Positions 41,601 through 56,200 of a DNA stretch of 64,000 nt are shown here, one piece after another. The position numbers and the translations under genes are program-made. Location: positions 372,001 through 436,000 of the forward strand of contig JARBJD010000016.1 in the NCBI GenBank assembly GCA_033064195.1, given 5' to 3'. Below the pieces are notes generated by a model that saw only the letters and a list, made by a program, of their open reading frames with translations, did no database searches and was not told where the DNA came from. The stretch comes from Blattamonas nauphoetae. Its lineage: Eukaryota; Preaxostyla; Oxymonadida. How positions within the stretch are numbered: position 1 is the stretch's first letter; the number at the start of each line of letters is the position of its first letter.

Positions 41601-44600
41601 GGGTATCTCCCGCTCAGCGTTCAGAAGGAGCTGAAGGAGAAGTCGGAGGGGAAAACTCCGCAGCCTGAAGAGCCTCGTCTTGTTCTTTCTCCGTTCGTGT
41701 TCATCGCAAAGGGAATTGCCATTGCAGCGGCCATGAAGGATGTGAGCCTCGTGATGAATGGAGTGGTCTCCCTCACAAACTACGCCAAACAATCTCTGAT
41801 TGAGCACTCGTCCTTCCACCTCCAACTTCCCCTCCGGATCGCCCTCCGCTGTCTTGCTGGGATTGTCGGGGGAGATGCTCTCTTCCAACTTGTCAACATC
41901 AAACTTGGCCCCATTCCGTCACTCACTGAAGGGGCTGCCCCAGCCGTTGAAACGAAACCGGCGAAAGGAGCAAAAGCGGAAAAAGCTGCAGGCAAAGCTG
42001 TCACTCCAAAAACAAAGGCCCGAGCTGCAAAAGAGGAGAAAAAGGAGGAACCGGCCAGTGAAGCTGAGGAAGTTCAGCCGGAAGTCCCACCTCGACCGTG
42101 GTCTTGGCAGGAAGAAGCACTCGCCCTCTCTGAAGACCAACTTCCTGCATCCATTTCACCTCCCCCATCTCTCGCCGGAAAGGTTGGGTCGAATCCGTAC
42201 GCACCAGAACGACTCAGCGCTCTTGTGAGACTCGCTGAAATGTTGACAGAAACGGAAGTGTTGTCGTATTTGTGGAGGAAGATTCCAGAACAGATGAAGC
42301 AACTCTACAAAGAGATGCACGTTGAATTCCCAGCTTGCTTCACCGCTGTACAACGGAAAGACATGGAGAAGAAACAGAGAAGGAAGGAAGAACGACGAGC
42401 CAAGCGGGCAGCACGAGAAGAGGAGAGGATTCGGAAACAACACGAAGAAGAACTGAAAGCTCTGGAGATTCCAGACGAGGAAGAGGAAACAGAAGAACAG
42501 AAGGCTGCTCGGTTGTTTGCGGAGGATGAAGAGAGGAGACGAAAGGAAGAAGAGGAAGAGGCAGAACGGTTGAGGATCGAAGAGGAGGAGAAGGCAGCAG
42601 CAGCTTTGAAGAAGAAGGGAGGGAAGAAACCAAAGTCTGCGGAGAAGAAGGTGAAGCCAACCACAAAGAAGGAAGAAGCGAAGAAAGAGGAGGAGAAGGT
42701 GGAAGAACAACCTGAAGGGGGAGAGGAAAAGAAGGAGGAAGAGGAGAACTTGGATTCTTCCGATGAAGAGGTCGTCGAAGGCATTGAAGCGGAAGAAAGT
42801 GAAGACGACCAACTTAAACAGAAGTCGGACGCTGACCTCCCGTTCCCCCACACCCTTCTCATCCAACGTGCCTTCTCCCTTCTTCCGCCTTCTCTCCAAA
42901 CCCCCGATGCAGAATGCCCAGAACTGATCAACGCAATCACCGCTGCGGACCAAGTCATCAACTTCTGCCTTCTTCCCGACACTCAACTCTACGCTTTCCC
43001 AATCGAGCGAGTTCACACACTCCAAAGACTGGCAAGACTCAGGACAGACGCGCATTGGCTGAAAAGCGGAACAGTTCTGTCGAACCCATATCCACCCCCG
43101 CCTCCCCCCAAAAATAAGGATGGGACGGAAGAACCTCCCCCTGCCCAACCTGAGAAGCCACAAGAGCCGTCTGTGTCGGATACTACAAACGCTTTCACAG
43201 CCTCAACCACCCTCCCCAATGCCCTCCTCTCAAGTTATGCGGCGGTTGAACTGTTGCAGATCAAAGCCATCCCACATCGAAACAACCTCATCCCAATCGC
43301 CACAAACATCGCGGCCAAAGCAAATTCAGTCGAAGTCTGGGCTGGAATCAGCGAAGCAGCACTTGAAACGAAAATGTTTCGTTGTGCCCAACAGTGTGGA
43401 GAGAACGGAATCAGGACATGCGAGTGGCAGAGAATGCACGAGCGGAATCCATCTCCATCTGATGACGTTCCCACTGCCTTAGCTGCGACCGAAGACCCAC
43501 CATCACGGCCGCAGTCAAAATCTGAGACCAAGAAACCAGCAAAAGGAAAGAAGGGAGCGGAAGGGGGAGAACCTGAAGCGAGTTCAGATGATCCCGAAGT
43601 CGTTCCCCCACCCATCTTCCCACCACCAAAAGAATCTCATTTACTTTCCGACTCACGCTGTTTCATTGAATCGATGGTTGTGTGTTTTACATCACTTGGA
43701 ATCGCCATCACAGAACGAATGAAACAATCAGAAAGCATCGATCCACACCACGCCTCCTCGCTTCTCCAGTCTGCGTCGTCATGTCTTGTCCGCGCTGTTG
43801 CACTCTGCACATTGGTTCAGAATTATCGACAAGCTCTCTTTGCTGGTCGCGCCCTCCATGACGCCTGTTCTGTCGCACGATCGATGGGATTGTCAGCCGA
43901 AACTCTCCTCAACTCATCCCCCATCACCGTTTCTGTCTTTGAGAAACGCCCTCACCTCTTTGGTGGAGGAATCATCGGAAATGTCATCGGATTTTTTGAA
44001 GTCCTTCGATGTCTCGCACTTTTCTCAATCAAAGGAAAGGTGAAGCAACAAAGCGTCTCCAAATGGAACGAGTACATGACCGCGTTTGCAGAGGAGATTC
44101 AGCGAGAAGACTGTTGGTGGACTGACAAAATGATTGAAACAGGCGATCCACAAGTCGATCTTCTCCGAAGTTCGATCCAGTCATTCTCAACTCTGAAATC
44201 AAATCAAACGTCTGCTTCACGAAAGTCGATGAATCAACAGAAAATCCTCTTCAGCCCGCCGTCCTTCTCAAAAGATCTCAACGAAGCCTTCGCCTCGGAA
44301 TTGACACAAGAAGATTTGGAGTCACTCACAACGCTCTCAAACTTTTGCTGCAACCAACTGAAAGTGTTGAAAAGTGATGATGTCATTGTACCTGCTCTCG
44401 TTTTCACATCGACTGTACAACAAATTCTCCCACAGTCTTCGATTGTCCAAGCAATTGTGGCTCGAGTGTTCTTTCTTGGCAAAAACCGCCAAAGTGCAGA
44501 CACTGAACTGGCCAATATCTTGTCATGCACACCACACATTCAGTCGACCATCTACCTCGAACTCGCCGAAGCAGCAGAAACGAGCAGCGAACGAGAAGCC

Positions 44601-47600
44601 ATGTACAAGAATGCCCTCCCGCTCGTCAAAGGTGATCTGCAGCAGGTCGAGGCAATGATCAACTACTCGTCATGGCTGGCCTCTGTAAATCGGACGGAAG
44701 AGGCCGAAAGCCAGCTCAAAGATGCGTTCACCACAATTGTCAACTACGGACATCCAGCCCCTCCGTCTCATCAGCAACAGCAGTTCTCTGAAAGCGGTCG
44801 ACTCACTTCGCGGATGGCAACAGTCAGGTCTGCCTCGCACACTCCTCGCGTCACCCCAACTCCAACCGATGGGCGTATTTCAAGCCTCACTGTTCGCTCG
44901 CAGCAGACTGAGGCGACAAATCGATTGGATCGCTCAGGACGCATCAACACCCAAACTCCGTTCGAGGCCATCAGCATGAACACAAATCGAACCGGCTTCA
45001 CCTCATTGGGAACATTCCGGACGGACGAGAGTTCAGGAAGGGGAGCTCATTCATTCTTGGTGAATAATCAGAAGTCCAAAAAGACTGACATCAGGCATTT
45101 CGAGGCATTGATGAGAGTTCATGTGATGTCCGCAGACATTGCAGCCAACGAGCAAGAAGCCCTGGAGAAGACATTCGAAGCACTAACAATCGTTCTCCAG
45201 ATTTTGGAGATGGCAACTGGATATGCAAACGCCAAAGTTGCTCGGAAACAATTTGTTGAGATGAGGAAACAGAGCATGTTTGAGAAGAAGGCTGAAGAAG
45301 AAAAAACGACGATTGAGATCGCCAAAGAGAACCAAGAAGGGGTGCAACAACAAGAAGCTGTTCAGAATAAGAAAAGGATGATGTCCATCCATCCCAAGTT
45401 CGTTCTCCCACAGACACACGAAGCGTGGCTGTTGTTTGACCCGACCGTCGATTACATCAACGCTGTGTACTCCCTTCCTTCTGGAAAAGGCATCAACAAC
45501 GGATCTTTCACTCATCCTGAAAAGACAGTTTTCTTTTTGGGGATGATCATCGACAGGTTGACGGCGATGAACGCCAGTTGCCTCACCGGGCCTGTCTTCA
45601 CTCTTGCTGAACTGGTCACTGATCTCTGTGTCCATACTCGGGTATCTGGGAATACAGCGACTCGTGACAGCATCTGGAGGAAGTTTGCCTCACATTCCAC
45701 TCCAGATCCTGCTCTTCTTCTTTCGTTGAGGCTCAAACGATTATCTGTGATCGGATCCCTTTTCCCTGTTCATCTCTCCTCCATCGTTCTCCAGTTTCCA
45801 TTCCCACAAACAGCTCGGTCTTTACCACTCTTCGTTCTGAGCTCTCCTGTTGGATCATCCATCAACCAGGTTGATTTCTTCAAACAACTCGGCTTTGATC
45901 TTCAACCAAGAACCGGAAATGTCAACGAAAACCAGATGACCTTCCCGTCACCTCTGGCCTCACTCTCGCCGGAGTCTCTGCCCAAGCTTCTCCAACAATA
46001 CAGTCCGCAGACAATCGAGATTCTCTCAAAAATTGCTGACAAGTCGAATGGAGTTGATCTCTTCCCATCAACGTCTGGTCTGAATCTCAGCTATCTTATC
46101 TCGAGTGCCGAGACATTCCTTCAAACAGCAATTGAGAGCAGAGAACGAGCGCTCAATCTCACATCCGCAGATTCGGGGAGGTTTTATAATCCGACAATCA
46201 AAGAATCGATCCTATCATCCGCGTCAGGACGAACAATTCCTATCAACAAGAACAATCTTGCTGCAACAAACATCTGTGAAGTGTTTGCGTCAATTGCAGC
46301 ATCATTTTTGGATCTTGGCCTTCACTATCATTCCCAACTGTTCTTCTCTGAGGCTCTCGTCAGAGCGGATACATCGCCTGACTTCTCTCTCGTCTCCTTC
46401 CGCTCCCACATCGGTTTGGCCACTCTTTTGTACATTCAAGGCCGAGACGAAGAGGGTCTTGAACACATCCGACAGTGCACAAACTATTCTGTGATGCCGA
46501 TGGATTGGATCCACCTTGTCCGATTCTTCCTCTGGCTGTCGTCTGGTGTTACATTCGTCTCTGTTGGATACGATGCTCAGGGACCGATCCGTCTGCCAGC
46601 GAGAACCCTCGCGCCATCATTCCTGAAGTCTCTCGATCAAGTGACTCAGAAGCTCATCAACCCCCTTTCGTCACATACTCCACATGCTCTGGTCTTGCAA
46701 GCTTTCAAAATGGCCGCAGAGGCATCATGGCTCACGGTGGATCTTTCACGGATGTCACTTCTTCATGTCCCAACACGGATCCAGTACGAAAACGTGTTGA
46801 CCCTCCTTGCTGAGGCGACAGTCGTCTTGTCAGGGTCATCGAACAGCGTCCTTCTCATTCACTTGCTGATGTTCAGGTGTTGGCTCGTCCTCCAACGAAT
46901 GATCCTTTGTCATGAACGGATTGGGACAAGCAGTGAGGCTGGAATGGCCGCAATGAGATCCTCACAAGATTCGCAGAATCCAACACGCAACTCGCGGATG
47001 GTACACAGGGAATCTTTTGAGATTTGGCAAACAAGTGTTCTCGAGTCCATGAAACTGGCAGAACAAGCAGATGAGACATGTGAAGTTGCACTCTCGTCAA
47101 TTCTTTACCTCAGCGATGGCGAAGATGTCCATTCCATCGTGGCTTCCATCGAGGAAAGAAAAATCAGTCTCCAAGATGAGGATCCTTCACTGAAGACCGA
47201 ACAGCCAGTGGAGGAGGTTAAAGCGGAGGAAACAGCACCTCCAGCTCCCGCCGGGAAGAAAGGCGCGAAAGGGAAGGATGCGACAAAAGAAAAGCCTTTG
47301 TCGAGAGAAAAGAGTGTTCGTGGAAGCAAAGATCTTTCAAAGGAAACAACTCCAGCTGTCCAGCCAGCGGAAACGAAGCAGACGGCGTTCTTCAACGATG
47401 CTGGTGCGATTGAGGACTCCTCAACGTTGATCGCACTCTCTTTGACATCCATCAACCCAATCAAACAACTCATCGCAGCCATCTCTCTTCTGAAAAGTTT
47501 CCTCGAAATTGAGCTCGCGAGACAGATTCAATTCCGCTGTTTTGCCACCGAAGAAGATGAAGGAGAAGAATCAACTTTATCAAGTGCTTCTGCTTCTCGT

Positions 47601-50600
47601 TCCAATCTCAATGCCCCATCCGATTCTGAATCTCTTGCTTCAACCGATGACATCGATGACATGGTGAATGTCAAACAGGAACTTCCGGATGCGACCACTG
47701 AACTGCCTCCCTCCAACTACAACTTGGTTCCAAGATACGATTCTCAGAAAGGTGTCGTCTCGATTGACTTCCCTCTCATGGAAGGGAAGGACCCATCAGC
47801 CGTCGAATCGTACCTCGTCAACGAGGAAGAGGATGACGACAAGCCGGATGTCCTCCGGGACGATTATGCTGCTGCCACTCCGACTCCAATCGAGCCCACT
47901 GCCAGTCCGCAGAAGGATCTGGTTCAAAATTGGAGAGCTCACAGCAAAACTGCATTGGAGCTGTGCACAAGAGCATCAAACTTGTGTCCAGACAACATTG
48001 TGATTCAAACTGAGGCTGCCTTACTGAAATCATTTGCCCTTTCATTGATCACTCAATCAGAAATGGAACAAGCACCTTACGTTGTTCATGAGACATCAGA
48101 GGACAACGAACACTTCGACTTCTTTGCACTGCGAAAGAAACAGCAACTTCAACAGATGAGAACCGAAGGAAGTGTTCGGCAGACATTCAAAGATCGTAGC
48201 CTGTCGTGGAAGGAAGTTCTTGAATCGTTCCATCAAGCGGCTCTTGCTGAAGAAAGAAAACGGATCGAGGATCTGATTGAGAAGCAACGGTTGGAGGATG
48301 AGGCTGCTGCAGCTGCTGCCGAGAAAGGAGCGAAGAAAGGAAAGAAAGCCGACGATGCTCCAGTCGAGAAGAAAAAAGGAAAAGCTGCAGCTGAACCAGT
48401 TGAAGTCGAGCAAGAAGCAGCCCCAATCGTCAGGCCAACGCCACCATCACCATTCCTCTCTCAGCCACTTCCATCAACATTCCGCCCGCAATTCCCACAC
48501 TTCACGTTGGCCTCGTTTTCTCTCCCGCCATCTCTTCCGACCGTTCCTTTTACTGATGTCTTTGTTGAGTTATTCAAATCAATGTCCCTGGCAAGTGATC
48601 TCTCTCACACAGACGTTCTCACAAAATCTGCTCGTTTCTTGTCACGATTGTATCAGTGGTCGACACAGAGTGGTCTTCTCTTGCCATTCATCCCGCCTTC
48701 ACCAACGCAAACTCTTCCTTTCGACAGTTTTACTCGTCTACCGCTCGATGTCCACCAACCAACACAAATCACACCAGCCTCTCCAATGTCAACGAACGTG
48801 GTGGATGACTTTGTCCTTCTGAACAAGCCACGTGAGCCATCGTTCCCACCGCATGACGTTGATTCGATTCCTGGGCCTCTCCACGTGCAAGAAGAAGAGG
48901 CTGCATCGATCAGAACGTTTGTGTCGGATGCATTCACCGATACGTATCTCCTTCTCACTGCTGACCCTGCCCTTGTGACCGAACGGGAGAAGACACTTGG
49001 TACAGACGAAGAACCTGAAGAAGGTAAGAAGGCGAAAGCAAAGAAACCACAAAGTGCGACTGGAACGAAGAAGAAAGAGAAGGAAGAGGAAGTTGAAGAA
49101 GTTGAGTCACAAACAGGTTATTCCAAGGAATACGAGTTTATTGTGAAACAGTCGTCGTCGTACCTCTGCTCGCTACTCTCAAAGTCATTTGTCTCACCAT
49201 CCAGCTTCGTCGGACTCATCGGAGGAATCAAGAATCTTTATTCGCTCACCCCCACTCCATCTTCCGATCGAAACGAGGCTCCCACAACAGAATTATTCAC
49301 GTCGTCTGTTCCAGTTCTCACTGGTCAACCGCAGAATGAAGAAGTCCAGGTTGAGACTGATGCGAAGAAAAAGAAGAAAGGTGAAGCAAAGGAAGAGGCT
49401 CCAGTCCAAGAAGGGGAAGAGAAGGCAGCACAGGTGGCTCCATTGTCTCTCTCACTTGCACTCAATTTCAAAATCCGATCTCCGTCACCATTGGTCAGCT
49501 TTCTCTCTCCGCTTCTTCACAATGTCTCTGTCTCGTTCTCTTCTGAGAATTTTGAGCCATTCCTCTCTCAGCCCATCTCCCTCGCTGCTCTTCCTCTTTC
49601 ATCTGCTCTCCCGAACTGGTTGTACTCTCCGTGGGTCGGGTCATTCCTTGCTGCATATGCACCGCTAACTCGGATTGCGCGCCGATCAAATCGACGATCA
49701 AATGAAAGAAGAAACCGAGGCGCTCAGCCACTCAACGAAATCAAAGCTGGAATCCAGACTCTCCTCACAGCAGGGCTTGGCCTCCCCCACCATTCACAAG
49801 TCCTCTTCACTCTTGGACTCGCATTCAAACAGCAGAAGATCAATGACTTTGAAGAACCTGTTCCGCCAACACCGTCTGAAGTTGCTGACTCCGAGACCGA
49901 ACAAATTCAGTCACACGAAGAAAACACAACAGACGGACAGCCTCAGGTAACAGAAGATGGGGAAGAAGTTCCTGCTGAACTTGTCATTCCACCAACGCCT
50001 GCCATCGAAGCACTTCTCGAGGTCCCATTGCCGACCACGACCTATCCAATCTCGATACACACACCTCCATCCCCTGTTCCGCTCATGATCCCCGACAAAG
50101 CCATGAACGAAGGTCCAAATCCTCTCGAAGTTGAGCCATCTCATCCACAATGGCACGCGTCTGACTCACGAGCATCCACGCTTGTTACCAACGCTGTCAG
50201 TAAGATCACGTCCGTTCTTGGTGGCGGTCGAAGTCTTCTCGCCCAAACGCTGAACCAGATTGAAGCCCTCTCAATCCAGCAGAATCTCGATTTCCGGTCA
50301 CTCCTCTTTGGTTCAAATGGCGAGGTCCATTCTGGAACTTTTGGTGCGACATCGCTTTCTCCAATGCTCTTCTCATCCGCAGCATCAAGTGTCTCAGGAG
50401 TTGCTCGGTCTGTGTCTGGTCTCTCTCTCACCACATGTCCCTCATCGTCCGCCATCTCAGCATCTACTCTCGGATCATTCGTATCACCAGGTTCGTCGCC
50501 ATTCTCTGTCTCTCCTGCTGGTCTTCTTGATTCGGTCCTCCCCACAAACCATCCGACCGTAATCTCTCGAAGAAACCGCGCCTGGTCGGCCACAATCTCT

Positions 50601-53063
50601 TCAGCAACAACCATCCTCTCTGCGCCATCTGAAACACGCACTGAAGAAGAAGGAGGAAAGAAAGGAAAAGGGAAAAGTGAAGCAACAGAGAAAGCACCAG
50701 CAACCGGAACTTCGAGTACTGCTCGTATCTGCTCGTACAAAGATGAATCAGAAGTGTTGGGAGAATCAGTCGTCGAACAGATGGTTTCCATGCGTGGAAT
50801 TACCCTTCCCGACATTTTGTCCAAACTTCCTCAAGAAACCATTGTCATGATTCTCTCTTACGACTACGAGAAAGGAGATGTTGTTGTTGGAGTTGTTGCG
50901 TCACCACTCCCATTCGTCCCATCGGCGCCTCTCGCCAAGTTTAATCCCCCTCAGCCTGAAGAACCGGAAAAGCCAGTTAAGGGTGCGAAACCAACTACAC
51001 CAAAGCAAGCATCGAAAAAGAAAGGAGCAAAAGTGGAAGAGGTCGTTCAGGACCAACCAGACGACGAGTCGCAAGGAGTCCAGAGTATCCGAACACCTGA
51101 ACCGAAACGACCGAAAACTCTCCCAATAGCAAACACACCTCCATCGCTGCCAATCGAACACACATTCATTGAAGCACGATTGGAAAGAACGGCTGTTTCT
51201 CTGTCACAAATTCACTCTCTCGCTGCTGAATTTGCGGAGTGGAACAAAGAGAGAAACAACTACTTGGCAACGACACACGACGATATCATCAACTCAGAGC
51301 ACAACGAATGGAATGAGGACCAAGTCGGCTCATCCGCAAATCATCGTCACCAACATCGACAACAGGCCAAAGCTGTTGAACTGAGAATGCATTTCACAGC
51401 TCTGATCACAAAGTTGGAGAACATCTTTGGAAAGGTCTTCGCGAGAGCTCTGCGCACTCTGCTCAGCATTGATTTCCCCCGTCCTATCCTCATCTCGGCA
51501 GATGTGTTATTCCATTCGTTCCCAATGGAGTCTCTCTCTGTCTTGAACCCTCCTCTCATCCCCGTGACGATCCCTCCAACAGAAGAGGAAGAAGAACCAA
51601 CCACAAGGCTGGTCTCCCCCATCCGCTCCATCTCTCGTGACTTCTCGCTCTTCCTCACTTATCACAGAATCGTAATGTGGGAGAATTCAAATGCCACCCA
51701 ATCAGAAGCTCCGAAGCCATTTGCCATCATCGCAGATCCAGCGGATGAAGATCTTCCTCGTGTTGAGATGGACCCACAGCGTGGCGTTTGTGTTCGAGGT
51801 GAGGAAGGTGGGCAACCTCGACGATCGCAGGTTTCTGGTCTCTTCACTCCATTTGTACGACCACCAGAATCTGCTCCTGAAAGTGAATCATCATCGAGAA
51901 TATCCACTCCTCAGAAAGGAAGGAAGGTGAAAACAGCAGACAAAACAACGAAAGGAAAGAAGGAAGACCCGAAGGAGACAAAGAAAGGAAAGAAAGTGGA
52001 GGAAGCGGTTCCGATGGTTGATGACCCCCTCCACTCGATGCCTCTCCAACGTGCAGCCCTCAAGGAGATTGAAGACCCACTCGAGATCTCGCAGTACTCT
52101 CCAACTGTGATGGAGAGCAGGATACGATACAATCGGCAGACTGGCGTCGTTCTCCAGGATGCCCAATTTGCCACTGTCGATGCTGGGCGTGTCAACGGAG
52201 ACCACGTCCTCCTCGTCACGCCATATCGTGTTCACAGCGGACAGCCGGCCAAGGCAGATGATGATAACGTCCGAACATCTCAGGCTCCCAAAACCCCAGC
52301 CACGAAAGGAAAACGAACCACAGGAAAGAAAGCGGCAGCTGCTAAAGCGGACTCTGAAGACGAACAACCTGAACCTCTTCCTCAATCATCAAACAAACTC
52401 CTGTCCATCTCAACTGACCGGAAGGTCATGCCTCCTCTCACATCGTCCTCCATCCGGCAAGTCGCCCAGAACACTTCTGCGCTTGTCCTTTTGCAGACTG
52501 GACGCTTCTTTGATCACATGCCTGTCGGAGATCTCTTCGCGCAGCCGTCTTTCGGGCCACGCTTTGTGATGTCTCTCACTCAATCTGAGACCAAACAGTC
52601 GCTCAGCAGGCGAGCCTCAAACGATGCTCGCACAGACTCCATTCAACAAATCCCCGTTATTAAAACACTCAACTCCTCTCCGTTCTCCGCTGCTCTTCTT
52701 TCTCTCACTGGAATCGGTGGTGTTGCAGTGAACCTCTTCTCCTGTCTCCCATCCGACCAACTCTCAATCGCTGGCGATGTCTTGTCTGATTCTGAGAGAG
52801 GGGTCGCGTTCTCAGAAGCTATTTTCAACGCCAATCATCAGCTTGCTGTGAAGGAAACTCTCTCTGCCGGCTTGCCCAAAAACAAGGGAGGAAGGGACCG
52901 GTCGAGGAAGGGGCGAGGGCACGGTCGAGAGGCAGACTCACACACCTCATCCGAACCTATCCTTCCGTCAATGCGATTGTTTGAAGATGTTTCAGTTCTA
53001 AACTCTCTTGGAATGTGCTATTATGGTATCCCTCAACTTCATCTCCCTCCACAACCGGAATAA
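38658..53063 (+). CDS. CFAP46: CFAP46, central-pair C1d projection protein, giant form
   Basis: Exons 38658-38780, 38837-38980, 39061-39431 and 39470-53063 splice in phase to about 4743 residues; human CFAP46 is about 2715. The N-terminus matches the family (HLYIRALFGQAEVLCSEG, SGCVHFLRCARPLMRTERRP, then LAQAYFAADRKEEAKKMAQ across an intron), and the C-terminus (about 4217 to the end) carries the CHAT-like region (ILISADVLFHSFPMESLSVL, SISRDFSLFLTYHRIV). Between are TPR-like helices and many Lys/Glu-rich linkers, including a charged coil at about residues 1170-1330 (ERRAKRAAREEERIRKQHEE). With CFAP54, 74 and 221 it forms C1d beside the central microtubules. The 13.6-kb last exon has no clear intron. 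The extra length lies mostly in charged, disordered linkers. Confidence 0.84.
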
Positions 53064-53235
53064 CTTGCCCAATGTCTTATTTTTGTCCTTCCCCCACTTC
53101 ATAATTGATTTGTCATCATTTTATCAATCTTTCTCGCAAATAGTCACTTATTTTGTACAGAACAAGAACAAGATTGGGGAAAAACTGCTGAATTCGGCCT
53201 TTCTTTTGATCAAGCCATTGTTTTTTTGATAGCAA

Positions 53236-56200
53236 ATGTCGCGACTGCAAAATCAGACCTTGGTCGATATGATCAAGGGCATTCGCGCTCACCCCACTAC
53301 AGAGGAATCATATGTGGGACATGCTGTCGATTCCATCCGTGCAGAACTAAAAGCGAGCAAAACAATTGATTATGTCAATTCTGTGCAAAAACTCGCATAC
53401 CTCCATCTCATTGGATACAATCAATCATGGGCATCTTTCTATGTTGTCCAACTCATGGCACAACCCAAGTTTCATCTCAAACGTACTGGATATCTTGTCG
53501 CGTCGCAACTCTTCGATGAAGAAAATGATTGTATCATGCTCGCTACACAGACCATGAAGAAGGTTTTTATTTTCTCCATTTTATTTTCATGCGATGCCGT
53601 AGGATTTCAGTGGAAGAACTCAATATGAAGTCGGAATGGCATTGAACTGTGTCTCAAACCTCTGCAATGTTGAACTCGCTGAAAACACCGTCTCGGATAT
53701 TGTAGCTCTTCTGGGACATTCTCTTCCATATGTTCGAAAGCGTGCTGTCGCCACATTGTACAGAATCCTCTTGAAATTGCCAACATCACTCCGTGCTGTT
53801 TTCCCTCGTCTGAAGGAAAAACTGGAAGATAATGACTCAGGTGTCCAGGCTTGCACAGTCAATGTTTTCTGTGAGCTTGCTACAAAAAATCCTAAGAATG
53901 TCCTCGAACTTGCTCCTCAATTCTACAAAATGTTGAATGAAACCAATCAAGTTTGGATGCAGATCAAACTGGTGAAAATTGTTTGCAATATTTCGTTTAT
54001 GTCTAATATTTGAATAGCTTGGAGCTTTGTTCCCACTCGAGCCCCGTCTTCCAAAGAAAATGGCTGATATCATTCTGAACATCATCCAAACAACACAAGC
54101 ATACTCACTCCGCTTCGAATGCATCCGCGCAGCGATTGTGGCATGTGAGGATGTCCCTGCCTTCATCCCTTCATGTGTTGAGCACCTTGGAAAGTTCATC
54201 CAAGACGAAGACGCCAACCTGAAATATCTTGGTCTGTGGGCCCTTCGACAGATCATGGACATCCAACCAAAGGCTGTGATGGAACATCGTTATACCATTC
54301 TGAACTGTTTGAAGGACACCGATACCACTATCCGTCTCCGCTCACTCGATATCATCGGATCAATGATCTCCTCCCGCAACTTCGAAGAGATTGCGGGTCA
54401 CTTGTTGGAAGTGATGGAAACAACTGTCTGTGAGCCTGTCTTCAAGCAAGCTGTTGTGGATTGCATCCTCACCGCTGCCCGCGACGACAACTACTCCAAA
54501 GTTCCCGACTTCGACTGGCTGATTGATTTAGTCTTGAAGATGTCTCTTCTTGGCGGAGTCGGCAACGGAAGCGAGATGGGTGCTGCCCTCCTCGACATCA
54601 TGCCTCGTGTGAAGGCTGTCAGAGAAAGCGGAGTTGCAGCGATGATTGAATACATCAGCAAAGTCAGCATGGATATGGTCGCACATGGCGGTCTGACAAA
54701 CACCAAAGGCAAGGACTTCCCTTCGGCTGTGATCCAGGCATGTGCATGGTCAATCGGAGAGTACTGCTCGTTTGTGGAAGAACCAAGCACAACCGTCCTC
54801 CTCCTGATCCATCCTGGCTGGCTCTCTCTCCCTTCAGCCACTCAGTCCTCTCTCATCTGGGCTGCTTTCAAGATCATCGCTAAAGACTCGACTATCCTTG
54901 ACCAAGAGGAGGTTCCCAAGGCAGTTGGCAGAATCCTCAAGAACCCAATCCTTGCTGCTATCATTCCTCAATCATTCAAGGATGCCCATGCACACACTAT
55001 GGATCTCGACGACAGTGTGGAGGAAGAGGAAGAAATTGTCCTCAACCCATCTGACATCTCAGATGTGAGTGATACTGACACAAGTTCTGACAGCTCTTCA
55101 GATAGCGACAGTTCTGACAGCAGCTCGTCCGATAGTGAGGAACGCGAGGAGAAAAAACAACGAAAGCTCGAACGTCTCGAAGCCAAGCGTGCAGCCAAAC
55201 TCAAAACAAGAATCGAGGAACTGAAAAAGAAGCGCCTCGCTGAACGCGAAGCGAAGACTTTCGAAGAACGAGTGATGCGTGCTCTGCTGGAGTATTCCCG
55301 ATCATCAAACATCGAAGTTCAGGAAAGAGCATGGCTTGTTTTCACTCTCCTCGCAGAGCACGTTGAGCAGGAAGAGGTACAAACCATTTTCCAGGAAGAA
55401 CTGAAGGCTGTGAACAAAGACGCCCAGTCAAAGATCCCGGTCATTCCTGGACTCGACCTGGATGCTGTCATCGACCCTGTGTTTGAGACCGAAGTTGTGG
55501 AACCGGAAACAGAATTCGGATTCTTCTTCCATCGCAGGCAAAAGCTTGCTGTGCCAACGTACGATGCTGATCTGTCATTCTTCGATAGACGAGACAAGAA
55601 AGCAAAGAAGGACAAAAAGAGAAAGCGAAGGAAGGATGATTCGACGAGCTCTGAAACGGACTCGATGCCAATGCCATCGAAGAAGGAACAAAACATGCTG
55701 TTCATCCTGGGAATGGATGGTGGAAAGAAAGATAAAAAGGACAAAAAGAAGAAGACCAAGAAGGGACTCGACTCGTCCGATTCCGAATCTGGCAAGAAGA
55801 AGAACAAGCGGAAGAAGCAACAACACTTCGCGATCGAGGATCTCGATGACGTTGAGGGCGACCTCCCAACCAAACCGAACCAAGTCAAGGAGAAGAAGAT
55901 CGATCTCTCAGCCATCGACATTCATGCAGAAGGCGATTGGATGGAAGAACTCCCCACAGTCAAGCCGTATGCTTATCTTGGCTCTTCTTCCACACCCGCA
56001 CAAACTGCATCCCCGTCGACGAAAAAAGGAGAAAAGGCACCACCTCCCAAGCCGAGCAATGCTGGAAACATGTTCTATATCGCTCCATCAGCCGCTGAGA
56101 AAAAGGAGAAAGACAAAAAAGAACGGAAGAAGAAACATGAAAAGAAGAAAGCTGTTGTGGAATCGTCGGACGATGGGGAGGAAGAGAAGCCGAAGAAGAA

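Noticed and set aside
42156-43163. 335-codon minus-strand frame inside CFAP46
   Set aside because: Leucine/phenylalanine-rich antisense of the lysine/glutamate-rich linker; no independent support.
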